Shown in pieces: positions 8,282 to 16,502 of a stretch of 40,769 nt of DNA (positions are counted from its first letter, which is position 1; every line of letters starts with the position of its first letter). Origin of the DNA: Erysipelotrichaceae bacterium (GTDB lineage Bacteria; Bacillota_I; Bacilli_A; Erysipelotrichales; Erysipelotrichaceae); the NCBI GenBank assembly GCA_016302195.1, contig JAEDOA010000003.1, forward strand, positions 1-40,769. The letters run 5' to 3'. The notes beneath the pieces were generated by a model. The model worked only from the letters and a program-made list of their open reading frames with translations, made no database searches and was not told where the DNA came from. The position numbers were made by a program, and so were the translations under genes.

Positions 8282-10039
8282 TTACTCTACCTCCTTTACA
8301 TTAAATGCCTTTATCAATTTTTCGTGAATGTTATTAATAATATCAGGTTTCTTAACTTCTTCGCTTCTAGGATCTAACAACCATGTTTTCGCAAAGTGAG
8401 TATCACTAACCTTAAACATAGGAGGTTCTTCCAAGGTATCAATTCTTAAACAATAAGGATTTCTTGGCGCAAAAGCATCACCGACAATTGTATTATACAA
8501 TGATGGTGGCGTACCCATAATTGAATATAATTGAGTATTACGCTCTGCTAATTGTGGAAGTGAAGACAATAAAGCCCAAGTATATGGATGCTTAGGGTCA
8601 TAGAAGACATCTTCACATGTTCCAAGTTCAATAATCTGACCAGCATATAATACTGCTACACGATCAGCAATATTGGCAACAACGCCTAAGTCATGGGTAA
8701 TAAATACGATTGTATAACCAAATTCTTTTTGTAATTCTTTGATAAGTTTCAAAATCTGAGCCTGAATTGTTACATCCAATGCTGTTGTTGGTTCATCACA
8801 AATCAATATTTTAGGTTGACAACTCAAGGCAATAGCGATGACAATTCTCTGTCTCATACCACCACTGTACTGGAATGGATAATCATCATAACGATGTTCA
8901 GCATCAGGGATACCAACCTTAGCCATTAACTCTAATGCCTTTTTTCTTGCCTCTGACTCTGATACATTTTGATGTTTCATAATAACAGAGCTGATTTGCT
9001 TACCAATAGTCAATACTGGGTTTAATGAAGTCATTGGGTCCTGGAATACAGTAGCAATTTTTGTTCCTCTAACCTTGCACCAGTCGCTTTCGTGTTCCAT
9101 ATGGGCTAAATCCAATAGCGCATTTCCAACGTACTTGCTTTCATCTTCAGAAACATATCTTACTCTAATAGCAACCTTCTGGAAGATGTCATTTACTGTA
9201 TCTTCATCAGTAAAATCAACATCTTTCTTATAGGCTTCCTTGAATTGTTTCAATAACTGCTTGATTGTTTTACTTCTTTTAAATGAGCCAAAACGTGCAG
9301 TTGACAAATATATTTCTTTTGCAAATTTTTCATTTAGCAGCCCGTATTTTTCGTCAGCTGGTTTTGAAGTTTCCAATTCATACTCTTTATTTAGTTCTTC
9401 AAGTGTCTTTTTGAAGTTGTCATTGTACCCACGATCTGCTTTTGCATCATGTTTACGTTGAATTCTTTGTTTTTTAACTTCCTTTTCAAAGTCTTTGATT
9501 TGTTTCTCTAAAGCTTTGATATCATTTTTCATTGATTTAATAGCTTCTTTATCATTTTTCTTAGTTAAAGTAGCTAAAGTGTTTTTAGTTTCAACCAATT
9601 GGTGGTTTAATGCTTTTGCCTTTTTATCAATTTCAGCCTCTTCTTCGTTTGTCAATACAAAGCGAGCAGCATTTTCTGCTTCTAGTTTTTTGATTTTGTT
9701 ATAAGTTTCAACTGCTTGAGGATAACGGCAATATGTATCTAGTTTTTCCTTTGCATCTTTTATTATTTTTGCTGATTTTGAATCCTTTTGTGCTTCGGTA
9801 TAAGACAATTCATCGTCATTAAAAATAATCTTTCCTCTAGTAATGAAACCATTACTATCAAGCATACCAGCAAATGTTTTTGTGAATACTGATTTTCCTG
9901 AACCAGACTCACCAACGATTGCGATTGATTCATTCTCATATATATCTAAAGAAATACCACGGATAGCAGTTAATACTCTACCTCTTACATGGAATTTTAC
10001 ATCCAAATCTTTTACTGATAATAATACTTTCTTATCCAT
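8282..10039 (-). CDS. oppD: oligopeptide ABC transporter ATPase, OppD type, with large helical insertion
   Basis: The second ATPase has 585 residues against about 330-360 for a typical OppD. Walker A GESGSGKS is at 43-50. A lysine- and glutamate-rich, mostly helical insertion of about 245 residues (roughly 80-325, with heptad-like patterns near 130-225) then intervenes before the Q-loop Gln333. Signature YSGGMRQR (391-398), Walker B ILICDE (411-416) and switch His449 follow, so the catalytic core looks intact. The C-terminal HPY segment keeps APRNPYC but lacks the extra cysteines often seen there. Start context and operon position (11 bases after oppC) are normal. Confidence 0.93.
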   Translation of the reverse strand: MDKKVLLSVKDLDVKFHVRGRVLTAIRGISLDIYENESIAIVGESGSGKSVFTKTFAGMLDSNGFITRGKIIFNDDELSYTEAQKDSKSAKIIKDAKEKLDTYCRYPQAVETYNKIKKLEAENAARFVLTNEEEAEIDKKAKALNHQLVETKNTLATLTKKNDKEAIKSMKNDIKALEKQIKDFEKEVKKQRIQRKHDAKADRGYNDNFKKTLEELNKEYELETSKPADEKYGLLNEKFAKEIYLSTARFGSFKRSKTIKQLLKQFKEAYKKDVDFTDEDTVNDIFQKVAIRVRYVSEDESKYVGNALLDLAHMEHESDWCKVRGTKIATVFQDPMTSLNPVLTIGKQISSVIMKHQNVSESEARKKALELMAKVGIPDAEHRYDDYPFQYSGGMRQRIVIAIALSCQPKILICDEPTTALDVTIQAQILKLIKELQKEFGYTIVFITHDLGVVANIADRVAVLYAGQIIELGTCEDVFYDPKHPYTWALLSSLPQLAERNTQLYSIMGTPPSLYNTIVGDAFAPRNPYCLRIDTLEEPPMFKVSDTHFAKTWLLDPRSEEVKKPDIINNIHEKLIKAFNVKEVE

Positions 10040-10050
10040 AATTATTTCTC

Positions 10051-11019
10051 CTACATATGTGTTCTAGGGTCAGAAGCATCGCCTAAATTTTGACCAACAA
10101 CGTATAATACGATTGTAATAATTGAAGTTAAGATAACTGGTGACCAGAATTCAAACTGCCATCCAGGTGTTAGCATACTTGCTTCGGCAGAAAATATGAT
10201 TTTACCTAGAGACATATCCTTCATACCCATTCCAATATAAGATAAGAATACTTCGTATGAAATATATGATGGAATTTCTGTTGCTGCTAAAGTAACAATA
10301 ACACTTGTCATAAATGGCAAAATGTTTTTAATTGCTATTGTAAATATTGAAGTACCCAAACATCTACTAGCAAGGTTATATTCTCTATCACGAATGATAA
10401 TAACCTGTGTTCTTATAAAGTAGGCGATTCCAAGCCATCCTGTTATTGTTAATGCAAATACCATTGTTCCAAATGAAGCTGTAAACAACATAACTAGCAC
10501 TGAAATCATCAAAATGTAAGGAATATTACCAATAATATTGTAAACCTCAGTCATAATCATATCGAACTTCTTTGAAAAGCCCCATACTGCTCCCAATACT
10601 ACACCCACAGACATATTAATAGCAGCACAAACAAATGCCAATGAAATTGAAATTCTAGCTCCATTCCACATTTGGTCAAATGTTGATTGTCCACTTGCTC
10701 CACTACCCAGTATCCATTTCAATGCGAAGCCATTTGCCTCAATTGCCTTTGAAGGACTTAAATGTTTTAATGCTCCATTTAAAAGATTTGAATCAGCATC
10801 ATATGGGAAGATTGCTGGATAGATATATGTAAATAAAATAATGAAGAGTAATAATGACAATATTACAATATTAATTTTCTTACGGAAGAATACCTTAAAT
10901 ACTGATTGCCAGTAAGAATATCTTGGTGCTGTGATTACTTCAGATTCTAGTGAGTCGTGATCTATACGGCTGAATAGTTCTTTTTCAGACATGTTATACT
11001 TTTTCTCTAAATCATTCAT
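10051..11019 (-). CDS. oppC: oligopeptide ABC transporter permease, OppC type
   Basis: This membrane subunit of the peptide importer has 322 residues, normal for OppC. A cytoplasmic N-terminal tail precedes TM1 (about 49-68). A loop with the OppC-typical LGSGASGQSTFDQMWNGARISISLA segment follows, then the five-helix BPD_transp_1 core. The EAA-type loop that docks on the ATPases reads NLASRCLGTSIFTIAIKNILP. It lies 11 bases after the oppB stop with a GGAGGTG site. Unlike its four partners it shows no unusual extra domain. Confidence 0.95.
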   Translation of the reverse strand: MNDLEKKYNMSEKELFSRIDHDSLESEVITAPRYSYWQSVFKVFFRKKINIVILSLLLFIILFTYIYPAIFPYDADSNLLNGALKHLSPSKAIEANGFALKWILGSGASGQSTFDQMWNGARISISLAFVCAAINMSVGVVLGAVWGFSKKFDMIMTEVYNIIGNIPYILMISVLVMLFTASFGTMVFALTITGWLGIAYFIRTQVIIIRDREYNLASRCLGTSIFTIAIKNILPFMTSVIVTLAATEIPSYISYEVFLSYIGMGMKDMSLGKIIFSAEASMLTPGWQFEFWSPVILTSIITIVLYVVGQNLGDASDPRTHM

Positions 11020-11030
11020 ACCAGCACCTC

Positions 11031-12599
11031 CTATCTATCCTTTGTCTCAAATGAAATTCTTGGGTCAACTAGAGACATCAAGATATCACCTAAAATAATT
11101 GAAACAATTGATAACAATGCATAGAACATAACCAGTCCAATAATTACACCATTATCATAAGCATTGATTGCCTTAGTTAACAAGTTACCAGCACCTGGAA
11201 CTACGTAAACTCTTTCTGTAATAATCGCTCCAGTAATAGCTCCTAAAATACTGCCGGGAATTCCATGAACGATAGGAATCATTGCGTTTTTAGAAATATG
11301 TTGAGAAAAGATTTCGCTTTCAGTTAAGCCACCGCTTCGAGCAAACTTGACATAATCAGAATTCATCTGATCAATCATATATCTTCTCATCCACTTCATT
11401 AAGTTGGCAATAGATGGTAATGCCAATGAAATAATAGGTAATACAAACATTGCTTTACTTGCGGTATCCATGACAAAAGTGGTAGGTAAACCAAAGGCAC
11501 CACCGATTGCTTTAAACATGAAGATATATGCCAATGATGGAACAGCAATAATAAAGATAATATACAGTGTTCCGAGTTTATCAATTAACTTGTCCTTATT
11601 TTTGGCCATAATAATTCCAAGTGGTAATCCAAGTAAATAAGCCATAATTGTTGCGATAATACCAATTACAAATGAATAACCAACCTTAGACATATTTTGT
11701 TTAAATGTTGTTACATCTGTATAATCGTCAACAAATCTACCAGCAAAAACTGCTGATTTATCTAATGAACCCGCTGCATACTTAGCTGAATGAAGATTAT
11801 CAGCGGTCATTTCTGTCAGACCTGATGGGAATGTTTGTTCCTCAAGTCTATATGAACCTTGTGTATTTGTCATAGTATCAAATACATCAATGCCCTTATT
11901 AACAACAAAAGATGTTCCCAACGAAATTGTCAAGAAATTCTGATGGATATAAGGGAATTCTCCATCAACATAGAACAAATATCTATGATTTGTTCCTGAA
12001 CCAATAATTGCTGGAGATAATTTTTCTCCTCCATATACTGGATCATATAATGTGAAAGTAAGTCTTCTTTCACCAGGGTAGTCCTCTACAGCATGGATAT
12101 TATCGATTTTAAACAAACCGGTAAAATATGAAGCCAGTCTAGAGAGAACTGAATAATCTTTATAAGCAAATAATTGAGGCTGTCCACCGTTAGCCACTTT
12201 ATTTACCAACATAACAGCATCTAATCTTTTTACCTTATATCCCATTGATTCGTAATATTCGGTAAACATTTGAGAATATTGTTTAGTTTCAGCACTATCT
12301 TTATCACTAGTACGACCCAGTTTAACAGCAAGCGCTTTAACATCTTCAGTTAATTCTCCATTTTTTACTAAAATATTTAAATAATCTGCATAAGATACAA
12401 AATCCAAATAACCATATTGTTCCCAGCGACTATACATATACACTGTTTTATTGTTATTTAACTGTTTAGAATATAATGGGTCAGTTGAAAAAATTAATGT
12501 ACGATCCATTAATGAGTACACTAAAATCATAACAATCATTACTACTGCGACAAGAGATACCAAACCATGTAATAAACGTTTAAATAGATATTTAATCAT
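11031..12599 (-). CDS. oppB: oligopeptide ABC transporter permease, OppB type, with large extracytoplasmic insertion
   Basis: With this start the protein has 522 residues, against a little over 300 for a classic OppB. TM1 is at about 5-30. Roughly 270 residues of polar, beta-rich sequence then precede TM2 near 300, so about 200 residues are inserted in the first external loop. The C-terminal permease core has the EAA loop YVKFARSGGLTESEIF and the OppB-typical ERVYVVPGAGNLLTKAI segment. I chose ATG at 12599 because AAAGAGGTGG precedes it and the 20 codons of the longer frame (to 12659) run through an intercistronic hairpin and encode an implausible basic leader. Confidence 0.93.
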   Translation of the reverse strand: MIKYLFKRLLHGLVSLVAVVMIVMILVYSLMDRTLIFSTDPLYSKQLNNNKTVYMYSRWEQYGYLDFVSYADYLNILVKNGELTEDVKALAVKLGRTSDKDSAETKQYSQMFTEYYESMGYKVKRLDAVMLVNKVANGGQPQLFAYKDYSVLSRLASYFTGLFKIDNIHAVEDYPGERRLTFTLYDPVYGGEKLSPAIIGSGTNHRYLFYVDGEFPYIHQNFLTISLGTSFVVNKGIDVFDTMTNTQGSYRLEEQTFPSGLTEMTADNLHSAKYAAGSLDKSAVFAGRFVDDYTDVTTFKQNMSKVGYSFVIGIIATIMAYLLGLPLGIIMAKNKDKLIDKLGTLYIIFIIAVPSLAYIFMFKAIGGAFGLPTTFVMDTASKAMFVLPIISLALPSIANLMKWMRRYMIDQMNSDYVKFARSGGLTESEIFSQHISKNAMIPIVHGIPGSILGAITGAIITERVYVVPGAGNLLTKAINAYDNGVIIGLVMFYALLSIVSIILGDILMSLVDPRISFETKDR

Positions 12600-12621
12600 T
12601 TTATTCCACCTCTTTCTAAAA

Positions 12622-12659
12622 TGCGCAACAAGGTGCGATTTTACTCGCACCCTGTGCAA
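12622..12659 (-). promoter_or_regulatory. intercistronic hairpin between oppA and oppB
   Basis: Arms GGTGCGA (12632-12638) and TCGCACC (12645-12651) form a perfect 7-bp GC-rich stem, with partial extension by flanking TGCGCA/TGTGCA. No strong T-run follows on the minus strand. It could act as an attenuator or as a 3' stability element that raises oppA mRNA above oppBCDF, a pattern known from binding-protein transporters. The function is inferred. Confidence 0.6.
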
Positions 12660-12675
12660 TTAATCTAGTTTAATT

Positions 12676-14823
12676 TTAGTATACACCGATACACTTAATC
12701 ATATATCCGCCTGGAACCAATGTATCCAAGTATGAACTAGGATCACCATAGTCAGGGCCCCAACCAGAAATGTCGTATACGTCATAGTTATTTTCTAAGC
12801 CTGTAGAAACATAGTAACCAGCGGAGTAGAGTTCAGCAGCTGTGTTGCATTCTACTAAGTTAACAATAACTGCACCTTCTAATGCTGTTTCAATAGACTG
12901 TTTGAATGCTTTAGCTCTATTTAACATAGATTCAGAAGCAACATATGCTGGTAAATCAATGTAAACAGGGTTAACAGCAGAAACATTAACTCCAGCTTCC
13001 TTTAATTCCTTAACAGCTTGTTTTAATTCCTTCTGTGCATTTTGAACATTATACCAACCATCGAAACCTGTAGAAGAACCTACACCACCATCAGCAGTTG
13101 GATCCCAAACTGTAATCTTAACACCATCAGCATCAATTTGATCCTGCATGATCTGACCATAGAATGTGCCAGCTGGATAAGTCTTGCTCTTGCCATTGAT
13201 TTCTACTGTAACATCTTCTTCTAATGATACGAATTTACCAGGAGTATAAGAGTTAGTCAATGAATTTAATTTTAAATCTTCGCCAACTGATTGAGCGTTG
13301 TATGAAGCTCTATCAAATGCCATAGCGATTGCTCTACGGAAGTGAACGTTCTGCATAGCAGCCTTTGTCTTTTCAGCCTGGTTAACTGTTTTAGTTGATA
13401 CAGCAGCTGTTGTATCATTGAAGTTAGTGAATGTATAACGGTTCATATTTAAGAACATACCAAATGCAGTAGCATCTGTTGCAGAAACATAACTGTATTC
13501 ATCAAATACTCCATCTGTCTTAGCTTGAACAACAGCTGAAGAACCTAATCCACATCCATCTAATACATCATTCATTGTATCGTTATAAGCCTTTAATGGA
13601 TCTTGTCCATCATTGAATAACCAAACAATCTTCTTTAAGTTAACAGCATCCTTATTCCAGTAGCTTTCGTTAGCTGTGAATACTACAGAGTTTCCAGCAA
13701 CAACTGAAGCTGTGTAAGGTCCACAGTATACGATATTTTCTGGAGTAGTTCCATAAGCAATTTCACCTGCAACATGCTGGTATTCAGCAACACCAAATAC
13801 ACCACCCTTAGATAAGAAGTAAGCTCTATTCATTGGTGCGAATACGCCATAACCTAACATACTCATGAAGTAAGGAGTTGGTTGAGTTAATGTATATTGT
13901 AATGTGTATGTGTCTAATGCCTTAACGCCAACTTCTGAGAAGTCAACATCTCCAGCTACATATTCGTCAGCATTTACGATGTTAGCACCAGCAGCACCGA
14001 GCAAGTATTCTAGACCTTCTTGTGCATCCATACAGTGTTGAGCACCTGCAACGAAGTCATCAGCAGTAACTTCGCCAACTTCACGGCCTTGAACGTCAAC
14101 CCACTTAACACCCTGTCTGATTGTGAATGTGACAGTTAATCCATCATCACTAATTGAATGTGAAGTAGCTAATGCATACTGTTGTACGCCTTCAGCATCG
14201 TATTCCATTAATCCATCATATGTATTAACGATAGCTTCTGAGTCAGCAGCACGGCTTGTTGCAAGAACATCCCAAGTCTGAGGATCTGAAGTGTAACCTA
14301 AAGATCTTGAATCCTTTAAAGTATAGCCCTTATCTTTTAAGTAAGTTTTAACCCAACTTAAGTAAGTGCCTGTACCTTTTAATTCAGCATATTTAGCTTT
14401 CATTTCATCACGATCTGCTGTCTTAATTAATTCTTCAGTAACTACTTGAGTGTAATATCTATATGAGTCATTGCCCCATAATACAGCTGTTGAAGTATAA
14501 GGAGCAACACCACTAATAGAGTAATTACCACCATTAGATGATGTTGGAACATAAACTGCAGATTCCATTAATTTAGCTTCAGCTAAAGCCATTAATGCCC
14601 ATCTTTCAGAATTAGTTGTAGCTTCCTTAGCCTTTGAATACAAATCATTGTATTCGCCTAAGTTAGCTTCATAAAGAGTTGCAGATACTTCATTATATGT
14701 AGACCCGTCGATTTCTAGTGTAGCAGCTAAAGGTGAATTATCTTCTTCGACAGTTTCCTTTGAACAGCCTACCATTGAAACGACCATTAACATACTTAGA
14801 AGTACAACTAATAATTTTTTCAT
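12676..14823 (-). CDS. oppA: oligopeptide-binding lipoprotein (SBP_bac_5), apparently circularly permuted
   Basis: This solute-binding lipoprotein has 715 residues, with a signal peptide ending VSMVGC and the lipidated Cys at 20. It has the SBP_bac_5 signature features: YDGLMEYDAEG (about 202-212), SDDGLTVTFTIRQGVKW (about 225-241), a TADDFVAG segment (253-260) and the late GWGPDYGDPSSYLD strand (687-700). The protein stops only about 15 residues after that strand, where family members normally run on for about 100. The missing terminal segment appears instead at residues 54-122 (EYNDLYSKA, NSERWALMALAEAKLMESA, VPTSSNGG). It is the first gene of the opp unit, and GGGAG precedes the ATG. Confidence 0.93.
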   Translation of the reverse strand: MKKLLVVLLSMLMVVSMVGCSKETVEEDNSPLAATLEIDGSTYNEVSATLYEANLGEYNDLYSKAKEATTNSERWALMALAEAKLMESAVYVPTSSNGGNYSISGVAPYTSTAVLWGNDSYRYYTQVVTEELIKTADRDEMKAKYAELKGTGTYLSWVKTYLKDKGYTLKDSRSLGYTSDPQTWDVLATSRAADSEAIVNTYDGLMEYDAEGVQQYALATSHSISDDGLTVTFTIRQGVKWVDVQGREVGEVTADDFVAGAQHCMDAQEGLEYLLGAAGANIVNADEYVAGDVDFSEVGVKALDTYTLQYTLTQPTPYFMSMLGYGVFAPMNRAYFLSKGGVFGVAEYQHVAGEIAYGTTPENIVYCGPYTASVVAGNSVVFTANESYWNKDAVNLKKIVWLFNDGQDPLKAYNDTMNDVLDGCGLGSSAVVQAKTDGVFDEYSYVSATDATAFGMFLNMNRYTFTNFNDTTAAVSTKTVNQAEKTKAAMQNVHFRRAIAMAFDRASYNAQSVGEDLKLNSLTNSYTPGKFVSLEEDVTVEINGKSKTYPAGTFYGQIMQDQIDADGVKITVWDPTADGGVGSSTGFDGWYNVQNAQKELKQAVKELKEAGVNVSAVNPVYIDLPAYVASESMLNRAKAFKQSIETALEGAVIVNLVECNTAAELYSAGYYVSTGLENNYDVYDISGWGPDYGDPSSYLDTLVPGGYMIKCIGVY

Positions 14824-14842
14824 AGTACTTTTTCTCCCTTCG

Positions 14843-14866
14843 TTAGAGGCATAAAAATGCTTCTAA
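14843..14866 (-). promoter_or_regulatory. 5' UTR hairpin ahead of oppA
   Basis: The minus strand reads TTAGAAGCAT, TTTT, ATGCCTCTAA, a ten-position stem with one mismatch and a four-base loop, placed just ahead of the oppA SD. Such a hairpin could stabilise the abundant oppA message. The role is inferred. Confidence 0.45.
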
Positions 14867-14874
14867 TATTAAAT

Positions 14875-14912
14875 ATTTTACATTATTGAAAAAATATGTA
14901 AAGATTTTTACA
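14875..14912 (-). promoter_or_regulatory. opp operon promoter with overlapping dyad
   Basis: On the minus strand TTTACA (14902-14897) is followed by 16 bases and TAAAAT (14880-14875). The -35 box is one arm of a perfect dyad, TGTAAA-GATT-TTTACA (14897-14912). A protein bound there would occlude RNA polymerase, so it is a candidate operator, but the regulator is unknown. Confidence 0.5.
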
Positions 14913-14989
14913 AAAATTTTTTTCTGATTAATTGTTAAATTTCCAATAAATGACAACTTTTTTTCATTTTTTATGAAAATATTTTCAAA

Positions 14990-15766
14990 CTATTTGTTAT
15001 CCTGCTTGATTAATTCTCTAATAGCTTCTACAGCAACTTTAATTGCTAAATCTGTATCATGAGCCTGTTTATTTTCCAAATTAGCCTTTGCTCTTTCCTG
15101 GTTTGCGACTACTAAGAAGCAAGAACCAACTCTAACATGCAAATAAGCTGCCACAATAAACAAAGCTGCCGATTCCATTTCACTAGCAACTGCACCAAGT
15201 TTTAACCAGGCATCCCATTTTCTTAATAACTGCTGCCCATTTGGCAATGTTTCAGGACGGTGTTGGCCATAGAAAGAATCCTTACATTGGACTACTCCAG
15301 CATGTACATTAGCATTAAGCTTTTTTCCAGCGGCAATTAGTGCATTTGTAACCTCCAAGGTTGGAATTGCTGGAAATTCTATTGGCGCATACTCTTTAGT
15401 AGTTCCTTCTGCCCTTATTGCACCGGTAGCCACCACTACATCTCCACCCTTGATGTCAAGCTGCATTCCACCACAAGTACCAATTCGAACAAAGGTATCA
15501 GCACCACATGCCACCAATTCTTCCATCGCAATTGATGCACTTGGCCCACCAATACCAGTAGATGTAACTGAAACCTTTACTCCATCAAGGTAACCAGTAT
15601 ATGTTACAAATTCTCTATTATCACCAACCAGTTTTGCATTGTCGAAATACTTCGCAATCTTTTCACATCTTTTTGGATCACCAGGCAAAATAACGTATTT
15701 TCCCACATCTTCTTTTCCTACACCAATGTGGTATTGCTTTCCTGTTCCTTCTGCATAATCAATCAT
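14990..15766 (-). CDS. udp: uridine phosphorylase
   Basis: The enzyme catalyses reversible phosphorolysis of uridine to uracil and ribose-1-phosphate, in the cytoplasm. Its 258 residues are of normal size for nucleoside phosphorylase family I. Visible are the phosphate-binding GDPKR (29-33), RIGTCGG, the uridine-specific QCKDSFYGQHRPE segment and ASEMESAALF, which contacts ribose. GGAG lies eight bases before the ATG. The gene diverges from the rluA-like gene and is transcribed from an extended -10 promoter. Uracil produced here would feed upp. Confidence 0.95.
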   Translation of the reverse strand: MIDYAEGTGKQYHIGVGKEDVGKYVILPGDPKRCEKIAKYFDNAKLVGDNREFVTYTGYLDGVKVSVTSTGIGGPSASIAMEELVACGADTFVRIGTCGGMQLDIKGGDVVVATGAIRAEGTTKEYAPIEFPAIPTLEVTNALIAAGKKLNANVHAGVVQCKDSFYGQHRPETLPNGQQLLRKWDAWLKLGAVASEMESAALFIVAAYLHVRVGSCFLVVANQERAKANLENKQAHDTDLAIKVAVEAIRELIKQDNK

Positions 15767-15809
15767 ATTAATATCTCCTTTATTTATATATTTTTTATTT
15801 GTTTATTAG

Positions 15810-15818
15810 ATTATAACA
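15810..15818 (-). promoter_or_regulatory. extended -10 promoter of udp
   Basis: The minus strand reads TGTTATAAT, 43-51 bases ahead of the udp start. It lies 20 bases from the oppositely directed TATAAT of the rluA-like gene, so the two promoters are back to back and may compete. Confidence 0.5.
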
Positions 15819-15835
15819 CATTTCTGTTTTTATTA

Positions 15836-15841
15836 TATAAT
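15836..15841 (+). promoter_or_regulatory. -10 box of the rluA-like gene, predicting a leaderless transcript
   Basis: A perfect TATAAT lies seven bases before the ATG at 15849, and no SD sequence is present. Transcription would begin at or next to the A of the start codon. The -35 region is poor. Confidence 0.45.
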
Positions 15842-15848
15842 TATAGAT

Positions 15849-16502
15849 ATGTTGGAGATAATCTACAAAGACACAGATATAGTCATTATTAGAAAACCGT
15901 ATGGCTTAGATTGTCAGTATCAAATACCTCAATTTCTTAAACAGCAGCTTAGTTGCGATATTTATACTGTTCATAGATTGGATACTATCGTAACTGGAGT
16001 TATGGTGTTCTGTTTAAATCAAAAATCAGCAGCCATTTTATCTAAAGAAATAACAGAAAAAGTTTTTAAGAAAGAATACCTGGCAATAATTGAGGGATGC
16101 TTTAAAGAACAACAGAATAGACTTACAGATTTATTGTTTCATGATAAAAAAGTAAACAAAACATATGTGGTAAAAAAGAAAAGAAAAGGTGTAAAAGAGG
16201 CCATACTGGAATACAGACAATTGTGCTCTATTAACAATAACTCTCTATTGTTAATTAGACTTTTAACAGGGAGAACCCATCAAATCAGAGTTCAGCTTGC
16301 TTCTAGAAGCCATCCAATTATTGGAGATGGAAAATATGGTAGCAATGATAATGGAAAAATTCAATTGTTTTGCTACCACATCAGCTTCGTACATCCAACT
16401 AACCAAATGGTGATGGATTTTAAATTATTACCTAGTCAAAGCTCACTATTTGACACTTTCAAAAATCACCTTAAGGAGGGAGAATTATGCGAAAAATATT
16501 AA
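15849..16502 (+). CDS. RluA-family pseudouridine synthase
   Basis: The enzyme isomerises uridine to pseudouridine in rRNA or tRNA. At 217 residues it has the catalytic domain only and no N-terminal S4 domain. The catalytic-aspartate motif reads VHRLDTIVTG (about residues 42-51), where most relatives have HRLDxxTSG. RLLTGRTHQIRVQLA and HPIIGDGKYG follow as in the family. No SD precedes the start, and the TATAAT only seven bases upstream suggests a leaderless mRNA. It overlaps the next lipoprotein gene by 16 bases. The target nucleotide cannot be deduced. Confidence 0.93.
   Translation: MLEIIYKDTDIVIIRKPYGLDCQYQIPQFLKQQLSCDIYTVHRLDTIVTGVMVFCLNQKSAAILSKEITEKVFKKEYLAIIEGCFKEQQNRLTDLLFHDKKVNKTYVVKKKRKGVKEAILEYRQLCSINNNSLLLIRLLTGRTHQIRVQLASRSHPIIGDGKYGSNDNGKIQLFCYHISFVHPTNQMVMDFKLLPSQSSLFDTFKNHLKEGELCEKY

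Noticed and set aside
12600..12659. Longer N-terminus for OppB (20 extra residues)
   Set aside because: These codons run through the intercistronic hairpin, give an implausible basic leader, and a good SD precedes the ATG at 12599.
14897..14970. CodY-type box upstream of oppA
   Set aside because: The best stretch differs from AATTTTCWGAAAATT at about five positions, which is not meaningful in such AT-rich DNA.
14962..14987. Palindrome TGAAAATATTTTCA and nearby hairpin after udp as a terminator
   Set aside because: The stem is only A/T pairs with no T-run on the udp strand. It could arise by chance in AT-rich DNA.
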